From contig NZ_QZDT01000004.1 in the NCBI RefSeq assembly GCF_009917485.1, positions 114,852 to 178,851 on the forward strand: a DNA stretch of 64,000 nt. Direction: 5' to 3'. This stretch comes from Parablautia muri. Its GTDB lineage: Bacteria > Bacillota > Clostridia > Lachnospirales > Lachnospiraceae. Below, piece by piece: positions 43,924-54,196 of this stretch. The notes below the pieces were generated by a model that saw nothing but the letters and a program-made list of their open reading frames with translations, searched no databases and was not told the origin of the DNA. Within the stretch, counting starts at the first letter, position 1; each line of letters opens with the position of its first letter. The translations under genes and the position numbers were made by a program.

Positions 43924-45300
43924 TTATTGTTTTAAAAGATTTTCTCCAATGTTTAAAACATCTCCGGCCCCCATAGTTATCAACAAATCATCTTGTGTAC
44001 AATATTTTAAAAGAAAATTTTCAATTTCCTCAAAGGAGGGGAAATAGTAACAGGTTTTTCCTAAAGCCTCAATTTCCTTTTTCAGGGTTTTTGAACTGAT
44101 GCCAAGGTCATCGGTCTCTCTGGCAGGATAAATATCCGTAAGAACCACGCGGTCAGCCAAAGATAGGGCCTTGGCAAATTCCTTCATAAAAGCCTTTGTG
44201 CGTGAGAAGGTATGGGGTTGAAATACGCACCAGAGAGTTTTGTGAGCATAATTTTGGGCTGCGCTTAAAGTTGCGGTAATTTCTGTGGGGTGATGTGCAT
44301 AATCATCTATTATAGTAACGCCCTGAACTTTCCCCTTGTACTCAAAACGCCGGTCGGTGCCATGGAAATGGAATAAAGCCTTTCTGATTGTAGAAAAATC
44401 AATGGCAAACAGATCTGCTAAGGCGATGGCAGCCAGAGCATTATCAATATTGTGCCTGCCAGGGACACTTAGGGAAATGTTTTCTCTCATGCCATTTTTT
44501 CCAACAACAAGGAAATCAGCGCATCCGTTTTGATAGCTTATCTGCTCCGGATGGTAATCATATTCATCTGTTCCGCCATAGGTTATGATGCGGCAGTTAA
44601 GGCCGTCAAGTATTGTGCCTATTTCAGGAATTTCACCGTTGATGATCAGGGTTCCATCTTCGGGTAAAAGAGCCGCAAACCGGTGAAAGGAATTGCGGAT
44701 ATCCGTTATATCCTTGAAAAAATCCAGATGATCCTCCTCTACATTAAGGATAACGCTAATCTTAGGAAAAAAGCTAAGAAAGCTGTTGGTGTACTCACAG
44801 GCTTCCGTTACAAAGCAGCTGCCGTGGCCAATACGGATATTACCGCCAATAGCCTTTAAGATACCGCCAATGGAAAGGGTAGGATCCGTCCCAGCCTCTA
44901 AAAGAATTTCGGAAATCATTGAGGTGGTAGTCGTTTTTCCATGGGTACCGCTTATGGCGATGGGCAGTTCATAATTTTTCATGATCTGTCCTAAGAGCTG
45001 GGCGCGGGTCAATGAGGGAATGCCTTTTTCCTGCATGGCAATATATTCCGGGTTGTCAGGATGAATGGCGCTGGTATAGACCACAAGGTCGATAGAATCG
45101 TTTAAATTTTCCGCCCTTTGCCCGTAATAAATGACAGCTCCCCTTTCTGCAAGGCGCTTGGTTAAGGGGGAGGGCTTTGCATCGGAGCCGGATACGGAAA
45201 AACCCTGATCCATTAATATTTCAGCAAGGCCGCTCATACTGATGCCGCCTATTCCTATAAAATGTATGGAAATAGGGTGGCTAAAATTTATCTGGTACAT
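43924..45300 (-). CDS. murC: UDP-N-acetylmuramate--L-alanine ligase MurC
   Basis: This 458-residue cytoplasmic ligase adds L-Ala to UDP-MurNAc. It has an N-terminal Rossmann motif HFIGIGGISMSGLAEIL, an ATP loop ISGTHGKTTTTSM near residue 112, LNVEEDHLDFF, and the C-terminal DDYAHHPTEI and FQPHTFSRT blocks. GGAGGTTTCATC precedes the ATG. The stop codon abuts the DnaA-box cluster. Confidence 0.95.
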   Translation of the reverse strand: MYQINFSHPISIHFIGIGGISMSGLAEILMDQGFSVSGSDAKPSPLTKRLAERGAVIYYGQRAENLNDSIDLVVYTSAIHPDNPEYIAMQEKGIPSLTRAQLLGQIMKNYELPIAISGTHGKTTTTSMISEILLEAGTDPTLSIGGILKAIGGNIRIGHGSCFVTEACEYTNSFLSFFPKISVILNVEEDHLDFFKDITDIRNSFHRFAALLPEDGTLIINGEIPEIGTILDGLNCRIITYGGTDEYDYHPEQISYQNGCADFLVVGKNGMRENISLSVPGRHNIDNALAAIALADLFAIDFSTIRKALFHFHGTDRRFEYKGKVQGVTIIDDYAHHPTEITATLSAAQNYAHKTLWCVFQPHTFSRTKAFMKEFAKALSLADRVVLTDIYPARETDDLGISSKTLKKEIEALGKTCYYFPSFEEIENFLLKYCTQDDLLITMGAGDVLNIGENLLKQ

Positions 45301-45544
45301 GATGAAACCTCCATTTTTCCAGGAACAGCTTCTTTCCTGGGGATTTGACTAATATAGTTTTGACTTAATTATATATAATTACACAATAAAAACCAATGAC
45401 ATTTTCAACAAAATAAGATATGAGAAAAGAAACCGTATACAATATGTTGTAAATTTACAAAAGATAAGGGATGGGAAAAAGGTGATGTATTGTAGAAAAT
45501 TTACATAAAAGCAATATATTTTAATAAAAATTTTGTAAACAATA

Positions 45545-45573
45545 TTCACTTTTCGGTAAACATATGATATACT
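45545..45573 (+). promoter_or_regulatory. Promoter of glgC-glgD
   Basis: TTCACT (45545-45550) and TATACT (45568-45573) are separated by 17 bases, with TGA before the -10 (extended -10). It lies in a 338-base AT-rich gap after the divergent murC; the rest of that gap shows no clear element. Confidence 0.65.
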
Positions 45574-45638
45574 ATTCATATATTTTATGATTGGTACCTA
45601 TATCAAAAATGTAAAATTACTTGTTTTGAGGTGATGAC

Positions 45639-46913
45639 ATGATAAAAAAAGAAATGATTGCTATGCTTTTAGCAGGCGGTCAGGGAAGCAGGCTGGGCGT
45701 GCTGACATCAAAGGTGGCCAAGCCGGCGGTATCCTTTGGAGGAAAGTATCGGATTATTGATTTCCCTCTAAGTAATTGTATCAATTCCGGAATCGATACG
45801 GTTGGCGTTCTGACGCAGTATCAGCCCCTGCGGTTGAATACACATATTGGGATCGGTATCCCGTGGGATCTAGACCGGAATATTGGAGGCGTGACTGTTC
45901 TCCCGCCTTATGAAAAGATTACCAACAGCGAGTGGTACACGGGTACTGCTAATGCAATTTTCCAGAATCTGGATTACATGGAAAGCTTCAATCCGGAGTA
46001 TGTTCTGATACTTTCCGGAGATCACATATATAAGATGGATTACGAGATTATGCTGGATTTCCATAAGGAAAAGGGCGCGGAAGCTACAATTGCAGTTATG
46101 CCTGTTCCTATGGAGGAGGCGAAGCGGTTCGGCATTATGATTACAGATGAGAACAAGCAGATTACGGATTTTGAGGAAAAGCCTGCAAATCCAAGAAGCA
46201 ATCTGGCTTCTATGGGTATTTATATATTTAACTGGAAGACCCTTAAGGAGGCTTTGATTGCCAATGCAAATCAGCCGGGCCTGGATTTTGGCAAACATAT
46301 TATTCCCTATTGCCACAGCAAGGGAGAAGCCCTTTACGCCTATGAATTTAACGGCTATTGGAAGGATGTGGGAACGTTAAGTTCTTACTGGGAAGCAAAT
46401 ATGGAGCTGATTGACATTGTTCCTGAATTTAATTTGTATGAGGAATATTGGAAGATTTACACCAAAAGTGAAATCCTGCCTCCCCAATACATAGCAAGTG
46501 ACTCTGTGGTGGAGAGAAGTATTGTGGGGGAAGGAGCTGAAATTTACGGTAAAGTATACAATTCCGTAATCGGCTGTGGCGTCATAATTGGAAAAGATAC
46601 GGTGGTTCGTGATTCTATTATTATGAATCATACGGTAATCGGCGATGGATGTGAATGCTATAAGGCAATCGTAGCAGAGAATGTTACAATTGGAAATGGC
46701 GTGAAGCTGGGATTGGGGGATGAAGTGCCTAATGAAGCGGAGCCCCATATTTATAACAACGGTATTGTCACAGTAGGAGAGAAAAGTGTAATACCGGACG
46801 GCATCACAGTAGGAAAGAATTCTTGTATATTTGGAGTTACTTCAAAGGAAGATTATCCTGATAATTGTCTTGCAAGCGGAAAAACATTGATTAAGGCAGG
46901 TGATGAGCAGTGA
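45639..46913 (+). CDS. glgC: Glucose-1-phosphate adenylyltransferase, catalytic subunit GlgC
   Basis: This 424-residue enzyme makes ADP-glucose for glycogen. Visible are the nucleotide motif [29 protein letters not shown], the catalytic [10 protein letters not shown] with Asp, the glucose-1-phosphate motif FEEKP, and a left-handed beta-helix of hexapeptide repeats from about residue 285. It overlaps glgD by four bases. In Firmicutes GlgC works as a GlgC/GlgD complex. No glgA, glgB or glgP gene is in the window. Confidence 0.95.
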   Translation: MIKKEMIAMLLAGGQGSRLGVLTSKVAKPAVSFGGKYRIIDFPLSNCINSGIDTVGVLTQYQPLRLNTHIGIGIPWDLDRNIGGVTVLPPYEKITNSEWYTGTANAIFQNLDYMESFNPEYVLILSGDHIYKMDYEIMLDFHKEKGAEATIAVMPVPMEEAKRFGIMITDENKQITDFEEKPANPRSNLASMGIYIFNWKTLKEALIANANQPGLDFGKHIIPYCHSKGEALYAYEFNGYWKDVGTLSSYWEANMELIDIVPEFNLYEEYWKIYTKSEILPPQYIASDSVVERSIVGEGAEIYGKVYNSVIGCGVIIGKDTVVRDSIIMNHTVIGDGCECYKAIVAENVTIGNGVKLGLGDEVPNEAEPHIYNNGIVTVGEKSVIPDGITVGKNSCIFGVTSKEDYPDNCLASGKTLIKAGDEQ

Positions 46914-48028
46914 GGGCAATTGGTATAATATTAGCAGGCGGAAACAATTACAGGATGAGGGAACTCTCAAAGAAAAGGGCTGTGTGTGCGATGCCTATTG
47001 CGGGAAGCTACCGGAGCATTGATTTTGCGCTTAGTAATATGACAAATTCTCATATTCAAAAGGTAGCGGTATTTACCCAGTATAATGCAAGAAGCTTGAA
47101 TGAACATTTAAATTCATCCAAATGGTGGGATTTTGGACGCAAGCAAGGCGGATTATATGTATTTACCCCGGCGGTTACTGCGGAAAACAGTTACTGGTAC
47201 AGAGGAACAGCGGACGCTATTGCACAAAACTTGTCCTTCTTAAAAAGTAGCCATGAACCCTACGTGGTGATTACTTCCGGTGATTGTGTATATAAGCTGG
47301 ATTACAACAAAGTATTGGAATACCATATTACGAAGAAGGCCGACATTACTGTGGTATGCAAGACCATGCCGGCTGAAATGAATGTAGAGCGGTTTGGCAC
47401 GGTCAGGATGAATGAGGAGAGTCGAATTGAGGAGTTTGAAGAAAAACCGGTAGTGGCCAAATCCAATACAATTTCCTGTGGCATTTATGTGGTCAGAAGA
47501 CGTCAGCTGATCGAAATGATTGAAAAGTGTGCACAGGAAGATAGGCACGATTTTGTTAAGGATATCCTGATTCGTTATAAGAATATGAAAAGGATTTACG
47601 GGTACAAACTTTCAGAGTACTGGCGGAATATAGCAACAGTGGAAGATTACTTCAGTACGAATATGGATTTCCTTAAACCGGAAACGAGAGATTACTTTTT
47701 TAAACAATATCCGGATGTTTATTCCAAGGTGGGCGACCTGCCGCCGGCAAAATATAACGTGGGCTCTCAGGTCAGAAACAGCCTGATTTCCAGTGGCTGT
47801 ATTGTAAACGGAACTGTGGAGGACTCCGTTATTTTCAAAAAGGCCTACATAGGAAACAACTGCTACATTAAAAATTCTATTATTTTAAATGACGTGTATA
47901 TCGGAGACAATACCCACATTGAAAACTGTATTGTGGAAAGCCGTGATACAATTCGGGCTAACTCCTATCATGCGGGTACTGATGGCATCAAGATTGTACT
48001 AGAGAGAAACAACAGATACGTTATGTAA
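46910..48028 (+). CDS. glgD: GlgD, regulatory partner of GlgC
   Basis: This 372-residue paralogue of GlgC starts at GTG 46910, inside the glgC stop codon. The pyrophosphorylase fold is kept ([34 protein letters not shown]), but the consensus GGxGxRL loop is altered to GGNNYRM. This is typical of GlgD, which has little activity alone and modulates GlgC. The hexapeptide C-terminus is present. Translation is coupled to glgC by a four-base overlap. Confidence 0.92.
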   Translation: MRAIGIILAGGNNYRMRELSKKRAVCAMPIAGSYRSIDFALSNMTNSHIQKVAVFTQYNARSLNEHLNSSKWWDFGRKQGGLYVFTPAVTAENSYWYRGTADAIAQNLSFLKSSHEPYVVITSGDCVYKLDYNKVLEYHITKKADITVVCKTMPAEMNVERFGTVRMNEESRIEEFEEKPVVAKSNTISCGIYVVRRRQLIEMIEKCAQEDRHDFVKDILIRYKNMKRIYGYKLSEYWRNIATVEDYFSTNMDFLKPETRDYFFKQYPDVYSKVGDLPPAKYNVGSQVRNSLISSGCIVNGTVEDSVIFKKAYIGNNCYIKNSIILNDVYIGDNTHIENCIVESRDTIRANSYHAGTDGIKIVLERNNRYVM

Positions 48029-48126
48029 TGAATGCGGGCAGGAAGAATTTACGTGCTTCACAAGAAGCTGATTTTGGACATGGCCAGGGCCATAAATGTT
48101 AAATAATCAACTAAGGGGGAAGGACA

Positions 48127-48402
48127 ATGCAAATTACTGATGTGCGTGTAAGAAAAATTACGAAAGAGGGCAAGATGCGTGCTATCGTGTCGATTACCAT
48201 TGATGATGAATTTGTGGTTCATGACATTAAGGTAATAGAAGGAGATAAGGGACTTTTTATAGCAATGCCCAGTAAGAAAGCAACAGATGGCGAATATAGA
48301 GATATCGCCCATCCGATCAACTCGTCTACACGGGAAAAAATACAGAGCATCATTCTGGACAGATATCAGAAGGCGCTGCTAGAACCGGACGGGGAAGTAT
48401 GA
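48127..48402 (+). CDS. spoVG: SpoVG, RNA-binding regulator
   Basis: This 91-residue protein is full length for SpoVG and starts after [43 protein letters not shown] and the C-terminal [13 protein letters not shown] are diagnostic. SpoVG binds nucleic acid and affects septation, sporulation and, in Firmicutes, several envelope and virulence traits. It lies between glgD and a sugar ABC operon. Confidence 0.95.
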   Translation: MQITDVRVRKITKEGKMRAIVSITIDDEFVVHDIKVIEGDKGLFIAMPSKKATDGEYRDIAHPINSSTREKIQSIILDRYQKALLEPDGEV

Positions 48403-48417
48403 TAAGACAAAGATGGA

Positions 48418-48455
48418 GAGGGGTCATCGAAAGGATGGCCTCTTAATTTTATGGT
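48418..48455 (+). terminator. Terminator after spoVG
   Basis: GAGGGGTCATC (48418-48428) can pair with GATGGCCTCTT (48434-48444) with a five-base loop and two wobble pairs, followed by a T-rich stretch. The T-run is interrupted, so it is moderate at best. Confidence 0.5.
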
Positions 48456-48492
48456 CAACAAGGGATCACGCGAAGCGCGATCGCGTTTCATA

Positions 48493-48521
48493 TGGACATT
48501 TTGGTTCTTTTTCAGTATAAT
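48493..48521 (+). promoter_or_regulatory. Promoter of the second sugar ABC operon
   Basis: TGGACA (48493-48498) and TATAAT (48516-48521) are separated by exactly 17 bases. A GC-rich palindromic run (about 48470-48487, GATCACGCG-AAG-CGCGATC type) lies just upstream. Confidence 0.75.
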
Positions 48522-48565
48522 TGGGATGATATTTATGGGTTAGGTGAAAATGAGGAATTAATATT

Positions 48566-49666
48566 ATGGAAGTTATATTGCGCAATTTGACGAAAAGATT
48601 TCCCAGCCGTGACAGAAAAAAACGTGAGGATGTTATCGCTGTTGATGATTTTAACTTTCAGATTCCGGATGGCAGACTGATTGGACTGCTTGGGCCTTCC
48701 GGCTGTGGGAAAAGTACGACACTTAATTTGATAAGCGGTTTGCTCAAGCCTACTAGTGGCAGGATATTTTTTGGGGAGGATGATGTTACAGACTTGCCGC
48801 CGGAGAATAGAGGGATTGGGCTGGTGTTTCAAAATTATGCGCTTTATCCTCACTTGACGGTGAGACAGAATATTTTATTTCCTTTGCAGAACTTAAAAGG
48901 AAAGGACAAGCTTTCTAAAAGTGAAATGCTAAGCAAGGCAAACGAGGCAGCTAAGCTGGTGCAGATAGATGATTTGATGGACAGGAAACCTGCGGAGCTT
49001 TCCGGCGGTCAGCAGCAGAGAGTAGCAATTGCCCGGGCGTTAGTGAAAATGCCTCGGGTACTTCTTCTGGATGAGCCTTTGTCCAATCTTGATGCACGCC
49101 TAAGGCTGCAAACGAGGGAGGAAATCAGAAGAATCCAGAGAAAAACGGGGATTACGACTATTTTTGTAACCCATGACCAGGAAGAAGCCATGAGTATTTC
49201 TGATATGATCGTTGTCATGAAGGACGGGGTTGTCCAGCAGATCGGAAAGCCTCAGGAGGTGTATGACAATCCGGAAAATATGTTTGTTGCAAGATTTCTT
49301 GGGACGCCGCCCATCAATTTGTTCGTGGGGCAGGTGAAGGACAATCAATTGTATATAGGTAAGGATGCGGTGCTGAGGCTTAAAGGCATTGGAAATCAGG
49401 AGGTCTTGGTGGGAATCAGACCGGAGGGTTTCATTTTACAGGAGGATGGGCCGCTTTGCTGCACGCTAAGTGGTGTGGAAGTGATGGGGCGTGATACCAG
49501 TGTAGTGTCTCAAAATGAGGCCTCATTGAATCAGACCATTCGTGCCATAGTAGGGACAGAGCATTTGGTAATGGAAACAAAGGTCAGGTTTGCCTTAAAG
49601 CCTCATAAAGTGTTTCTATTTAACAGGGAAACAGAAAAACGAATTGATTTTGAGGTAGAGGCATGA
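48566..49666 (+). CDS. Sugar ABC transporter ATPase
   Basis: This 366-residue ATPase is related to, but distinct from, the UgpC at 3601. It has Walker A GPSGCGKST, Q-loop VFQNYALYPHL, signature LSGGQQQRVAIARA, Walker B VLLLDEPLSNLD, H-loop VTHDQEEAM, and a C-terminal OB domain from about residue 235. It is the first gene of an operon with two permeases and a binding protein, with a four-base overlap to the first permease. That linkage suggests a dedicated importer. Confidence 0.92.
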   Translation: MEVILRNLTKRFPSRDRKKREDVIAVDDFNFQIPDGRLIGLLGPSGCGKSTTLNLISGLLKPTSGRIFFGEDDVTDLPPENRGIGLVFQNYALYPHLTVRQNILFPLQNLKGKDKLSKSEMLSKANEAAKLVQIDDLMDRKPAELSGGQQQRVAIARALVKMPRVLLLDEPLSNLDARLRLQTREEIRRIQRKTGITTIFVTHDQEEAMSISDMIVVMKDGVVQQIGKPQEVYDNPENMFVARFLGTPPINLFVGQVKDNQLYIGKDAVLRLKGIGNQEVLVGIRPEGFILQEDGPLCCTLSGVEVMGRDTSVVSQNEASLNQTIRAIVGTEHLVMETKVRFALKPHKVFLFNRETEKRIDFEVEA

Positions 49667-50568
49667 GGAAAAGAAAACTGACTGACTGGGGTTTAAAGGG
49701 ATGGCTGTATCTTTTACCGGCAATTCTCTTTCTGGGCTTTTTTATGGTGTACCCACTGCTAGACGTTTTTATCTATTCTTTCGAGGAAGGGTACAATTCC
49801 GCTTCACAGACTTATTATGGGGTTGGATGGTATAACTATTCCTATATTTTGCATGATCCTTATTTTTTACAGGCTGTAAAAAATACCTTTATATTGGTTA
49901 TGATCACGGTGCCGTTATCAACGGGGATTGCGCTGCTTATTTCGGTTGCTTTAAGTTCCATAAAGACTTTGCGCGAGCTGTTTCAGACAATTTATTTTTT
50001 ACCCTATGTGACAAATACGCTGGCGGTGGGGCTTGTATTTATGATTTTGTTTCAAAAGACGGCATACACAGATGGGCTGGTTAATCTGTTCATCAACTGG
50101 TTTGGCGGAAGTAGTGTTGACTTTATTGACGGACCTTACTCTGCCAAAATGTTTGTGCTGTGTTTTTATACCATATGGGTGGTAATGCCGTTTAAGATAT
50201 TGATTTTGACCAGTGCCCTTTCCTCTGTGAACCAGGTATATTATAATGCGGCAAGGGTTGACGGCACGTCTAAAATCAGGACGTTTATGCGCATTACTTT
50301 GCCAATGATTTCACCGATGATTTTTTATCTGGTTATTACAGGATTTATCGGTGCTTTTAAGGCTTATAGCGATGCGGTTGCACTGTTTGGCACCAACTTA
50401 AATGCGGCGGAAATGAATACGATTGTAGGGTATGTTTACGATATGCTCTATGGGGACAGTGGGGGATATCCCTCTTATGCCTCGGCAGCGGCGATTATTC
50501 TGTTTTCTATTGTGCTGACGATTACGTGTATTAATTTGTTGATGAGTCAAAAGAAGGTTCATTATTAA
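49663..50568 (+). CDS. Sugar ABC transporter permease, MalF/UgpA type
   Basis: This 301-residue membrane protein has six hydrophobic segments and an EAA loop near residues 182-205 (YYNAARVDGTSKIRTFMRIT). The ATG overlaps the ATPase stop by four bases, so translation is coupled. It forms the pore with the next gene. Confidence 0.9.
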   Translation: MRKRKLTDWGLKGWLYLLPAILFLGFFMVYPLLDVFIYSFEEGYNSASQTYYGVGWYNYSYILHDPYFLQAVKNTFILVMITVPLSTGIALLISVALSSIKTLRELFQTIYFLPYVTNTLAVGLVFMILFQKTAYTDGLVNLFINWFGGSSVDFIDGPYSAKMFVLCFYTIWVVMPFKILILTSALSSVNQVYYNAARVDGTSKIRTFMRITLPMISPMIFYLVITGFIGAFKAYSDAVALFGTNLNAAEMNTIVGYVYDMLYGDSGGYPSYASAAAIILFSIVLTITCINLLMSQKKVHY

Positions 50569-50602
50569 ATTTATGGATCGCTGGCAAGAATGGGGGAATA
50601 AA

Positions 50603-51469
50603 GTGACAGATTACGGTGAAATTGAAAAAAGGGCTAAAACCCGTAAAACAGCTTTGAATACAATAACCTACATCCTATTAGTTTTTTGGGCGGTTATTGT
50701 GTTGTTTCCTTTTTACTGGATGATTTTAACGTCCGTAAAAAGTTATAGTGCGTACAATTCGGAATATATTCCGGCTTTTTTTACCCTGTCTCCTACACTG
50801 CAAAATTACGCGGATGCTTTTACGGCTGTACCGCTTGGGAGATATTTTGCCAATACGGTTATTTTTACTGTGGTAACCACAGCGATTATGCTTGTGGTGA
50901 TTACGCTGGCGGCCTTTGCCATTGCCAGGCTTGACTTTAGAGGAAAAAATATTGCCTTTGTGATTTTCCTTTCATTAATGATGATTCCAAATGAATTGGT
51001 TATCATAACAAACTTTGTAACGGTTACGAATCTGGATATGCGAAATACCTTTCCGGGACTTATTCTGCCGTCCGTCACCTCTGTTTTTTATATTTATCTA
51101 CTGAAGGAGAACTTTGAGCAGATTCCGGACAGTTTATATTATGCAGCGAAGGTTGACGGTACATCGGATTTAAAATATCTGTTGAGAGTAATGATACCTA
51201 TATCCAAGCCTACACTGATTACAATTACGATATTAAAAGTGATTGAATGCTGGAATTCTTATGTGTGGCCGCGTTTGATTACAGATGATGAAAACTATTT
51301 TCTTGTTTCAAATGGGATTCAGGAGATTCGGGAAAATGGGTTTGGCCGTGAAAATATCCCGGCAATGATGGCAGCGGTGGTGGTAATTTCCCTTCCGCTT
51401 ATCATTCTGTTTTTGATATTTCGAAAGAAAGCAATGGCCGGTGTTTCAAGGGGAGGGACAAAAGGATGA
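50603..51469 (+). CDS. Sugar ABC transporter permease, MalG/UgpE type
   Basis: This 288-residue membrane protein starts at GTG 50603 because GGGGG lies seven bases upstream; ATG 50573 has no ribosome site. It has six hydrophobic segments and the EAA loop YYAAKVDGTSDLKYLLRV near residue 186. The stop codon overlaps the binding-protein start by four bases. Confidence 0.9.
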   Translation: MTDYGEIEKRAKTRKTALNTITYILLVFWAVIVLFPFYWMILTSVKSYSAYNSEYIPAFFTLSPTLQNYADAFTAVPLGRYFANTVIFTVVTTAIMLVVITLAAFAIARLDFRGKNIAFVIFLSLMMIPNELVIITNFVTVTNLDMRNTFPGLILPSVTSVFYIYLLKENFEQIPDSLYYAAKVDGTSDLKYLLRVMIPISKPTLITITILKVIECWNSYVWPRLITDDENYFLVSNGIQEIRENGFGRENIPAMMAAVVVISLPLIILFLIFRKKAMAGVSRGGTKG

Positions 51470-53082
51470 TGAAAGCAGGAAAAAGGATTTTATCGCTTGT
51501 CCTTTTGGTGGTGTCTATGACAGCCGGCCCCTTAGCGCTTACTGGCTGTCATGGTTCGAAGGGCTTAGGCGCTTTTCATATGCCGGAGGAATTTGGTTTA
51601 TCCGGAAATTATGAAATTACATTTTGGGCAAAAAATGATACCAATAAAACGCAGACAGCCATCTATGAGCAGGCAATTGTTGATTTTGAAAAGCTATATC
51701 CCAATATTACTGTAAATCTGCGTTTATATACGGATTATGGTAAGATTTACAATGATGTGATAACAAATATCACAACGAATACAACGCCTAACGTATGTAT
51801 TACTTATCCGGATCACATTGCAACCTATTTGTCAGGGACGAATCTGGTGGTACCCCTTGACAGCTTATTTGATGATGAGAAATACGGTCTTGGAGGGAGT
51901 GAAGTTAGGTTCGCTGCGCCTTCTGCAGAGGAAATTATTCCCCAGTTTCTGGAAGAATGTTTGATAGATGGGCATTATTATGCGCTTCCTTACATGCGAT
52001 CTTCGGAGGCCTGCTATATTAATAAGACTTATGTGGAGGCTTTAGGCTATACGCTGCCGGATGTGCTCACCTGGGATTTTGTGTGGGAGGTTTCGGAGGC
52101 GGCAATGGCGAAGGATGCGGAAGACAATTTTCTGATTAATGGACAGAAGGTACTGATTCCCTTTATCTATAAATCTACGGATAATATGATGATTCAGATG
52201 CTAAAGCAAAAGAATGCGGGTTATTCCACTGCTGATGGGGAACTGCTGTTGTTTCAGGATGATACAAAGGAGCTGCTTTACACCATAGCCGAACATGGGA
52301 AAAGCGGCGCTTTTTCCACATTTAAGATTTCCAGCTATCCGGCTAATTTTTTAAATACCGGCCAATGCCTGTTTGCAATAGATTCTACAGCTGGCGCCAC
52401 ATGGATGGGAACAAATGCACCTCTTTCCGATATCAGTGAAGATAAGGTTGTGGAATTTGAAACGGAGGTTATGACAATTCCGCAGTTTGATCCACAGCAT
52501 CCGCAAATGATATCTCAGGGGCCTTCGGTCTGCATTTTTAATAAGGAGGATCCGCAGGAGGTTTTGGCCTCCTGGCTGTTTACCCAGTATCTTCTGTCGA
52601 ATGATGTGCAGATTGCTTATGCCAGAACGGAAGGGTATGTGCCGGTAACCTCAAAGGCGCAGGAATCGGCAGAATATCAGGACTATTTGTCAAGATGCGG
52701 AGAAAACAATACGGATTATTATGATGTCAAAATTAAGGCTACAGAGTTGTTGCTGAATCATATCGATCATACATTTGTGACGCCGGTGTTTAATGGTTCG
52801 GCATCTCTTAGGGATGCTGCCGGACAGCTGATTGAAAATACCGTTAAATCTGTCCGGAGAAAGCAGGAAGTGAACGATGCATATATGGATAAGCTTTATG
52901 AGGATACTATTTCGCTGTATCGGCTGGATCAGTTAAACAGTGCGTCTTCGCCATCTTCCGGAAAGCGGGATTTAGGAGAGCTGCCCAAAACATCGGTTAT
53001 ATTGTTATCAAGTTTAGCAACAGCCTGGGCGTTGATTCTTACGTATGTTGTTGTGTGCAGAGTAAAAAGAAGAAATATGTGA
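51466..53082 (+). CDS. Sugar-binding lipoprotein with C-terminal membrane anchor
   Basis: This 538-residue extracellular solute-binding protein has a lipoprotein signal with LTGC (Cys28). The binding fold covers about 45-430 (YEITFWAKNDTNKTQTAIYE onward). Unusually, the protein ends with a hydrophobic helix (VILLSSLATAWALILTYVV) and a positive tail, CRVKRRNM. It may therefore be held to the membrane at both ends. Sugar unknown. It is about 90 residues longer than the usual family member. Confidence 0.85.
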   Translation: MMKAGKRILSLVLLVVSMTAGPLALTGCHGSKGLGAFHMPEEFGLSGNYEITFWAKNDTNKTQTAIYEQAIVDFEKLYPNITVNLRLYTDYGKIYNDVITNITTNTTPNVCITYPDHIATYLSGTNLVVPLDSLFDDEKYGLGGSEVRFAAPSAEEIIPQFLEECLIDGHYYALPYMRSSEACYINKTYVEALGYTLPDVLTWDFVWEVSEAAMAKDAEDNFLINGQKVLIPFIYKSTDNMMIQMLKQKNAGYSTADGELLLFQDDTKELLYTIAEHGKSGAFSTFKISSYPANFLNTGQCLFAIDSTAGATWMGTNAPLSDISEDKVVEFETEVMTIPQFDPQHPQMISQGPSVCIFNKEDPQEVLASWLFTQYLLSNDVQIAYARTEGYVPVTSKAQESAEYQDYLSRCGENNTDYYDVKIKATELLLNHIDHTFVTPVFNGSASLRDAAGQLIENTVKSVRRKQEVNDAYMDKLYEDTISLYRLDQLNSASSPSSGKRDLGELPKTSVILLSSLATAWALILTYVVVCRVKRRNM

Positions 53083-53089
53083 GAATGTA

Positions 53090-53117
53090 TTGATTTCTTG
53101 AAAATATCATGTATAAT
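53090..53117 (+). promoter_or_regulatory. Promoter of the lipoprotein gene
   Basis: TTGATT (53090-53095) and TATAAT (53112-53117) are separated by 16 bases. The start site would be about 45 bases before the start codon. Confidence 0.65.
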
Positions 53118-53167
53118 AAACTCGACAAAATTAACGATCCATTTTAAGGGTTTATAAGGAGGAGAAA

Positions 53168-54055
53168 ATGAAAAAGTTTGTATCTTTATTGCTTGCTCTC
53201 ATGCTTGTGATTGCTTGTGTGGGATGTGGAGGCAAAAATGAAAGCGTTCCTGCGGAGGAGGCCGTAGCAAATGAGCAGTCCGATGAAGGAACACAGGATG
53301 CTGCAGAGCCGGAAGCTGGTGCCAACGAAGAAACGGAAGCGGCTGCTGATGAAGAAACTACAGCACCGGAAACAGAGGCTGATGCTGACACCGCAACTGA
53401 TGATGTAAAGTCTGAAGGCGTCATGACTTATGAGGAGTATGTTGCTGCAGAGCTTGACACAGAGGTTGTAGTTGAGACTTATGTTCAGGCAAAACAGTCC
53501 TGGTGGGAAGATAAGGCCACGGTTTACAGCCAGGATAAGGATGGCGGTTATTTCCTGTATAACATGGCGTGCTCGGAGGAAGATTATGAGAAGTTGGCAG
53601 TAGGAACAAAAATTAAAGTTACAGGCTACAAAGCAGAGTGGTCCGGTGAGGTCGAGATCATTGACGCAACCTTTGAGATCGAAGAAGGAAGCTATGTTGC
53701 CGAGGCTGAGGATGTAACAGCAATTCTTGGAGCAGATGAGCTGATTGATCATCAAAATAAATTTGTGGCATTTAAGGGTATGACGGTTGAGGCCAGCCAA
53801 GATGCAGATGGAAATGATGTGGCTTTCCTGTACAACTGGGACGGTTCCGGACAGGATGGAGATGACCTGTATTTCAATGTTTCCCTTGATGGTTCCACCT
53901 ATACATTTACAGTAGAATCTTATTTGTGTGACAATACTACAGATGTATATAAGGCGGTTAAAGAGTTGAACATTGGAGACCAAATTGATATGGAAGGCTT
54001 TTTATACTGGTATGAGGGCGTTAATCCTCACATTACCTCTGTAATCGTAAAGTAA
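53168..54055 (+). CDS. Lipoprotein with OB-fold-like domains, function unknown
   Basis: This 295-residue protein has a lipoprotein signal with a Cys at residue 17 or 20 (VIACVGCGG). A long acidic Ala/Glu/Asp linker (about 22-85) precedes two similar beta-rich units. These start at about 90 (VMTYEEYVAAELDTEVVVETYVQ) and about 190 (HQNKFVAFKGMTVEASQD), each ending in a glycine-turn block such as KIKVTGYKAEWSG or QIDMEGFLYWYEG. Such paired OB-like units are seen in surface proteins, but no family was recognised. It has its own promoter and a strong terminator. Confidence 0.65.
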   Translation: MKKFVSLLLALMLVIACVGCGGKNESVPAEEAVANEQSDEGTQDAAEPEAGANEETEAAADEETTAPETEADADTATDDVKSEGVMTYEEYVAAELDTEVVVETYVQAKQSWWEDKATVYSQDKDGGYFLYNMACSEEDYEKLAVGTKIKVTGYKAEWSGEVEIIDATFEIEEGSYVAEAEDVTAILGADELIDHQNKFVAFKGMTVEASQDADGNDVAFLYNWDGSGQDGDDLYFNVSLDGSTYTFTVESYLCDNTTDVYKAVKELNIGDQIDMEGFLYWYEGVNPHITSVIVK

Positions 54056-54084
54056 TATAAAAGCAAATAAAAATTTCTAAAATT

Positions 54085-54136
54085 ACACCCTGAAAATCAG
54101 AACATAGGTTTATTGTCTGATTTTCAGGGTGTTTTT
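54085..54136 (+). terminator. Strong terminator after the lipoprotein gene
   Basis: ACACCCTGAAAATCAGA (54085-54101) and TCTGATTTTCAGGGTGT (54116-54132) form a perfect 17-bp stem with a 14-base loop, followed by a T-run. It separates this gene from the convergent DUF2971 gene. Confidence 0.93.
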
Positions 54137-54196
54137 AGCTCATTCTATATTTTATTTTCAAAAAGAGCGTCCTGAAAATGATGCATGACTTAACAA

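Noticed and set aside
43796..44047. 83-codon plus-strand open frame
   Set aside because: It overlaps the DnaA-box cluster and the end of murC on the other strand, and lacks a ribosome site.
53186..53983. 265-codon open frame on the minus strand
   Set aside because: It is antisense to the lipoprotein gene, whose lipobox, promoter, ribosome site and terminator are all clear. The shadow peptide is Cys/Ile-rich and low complexity.
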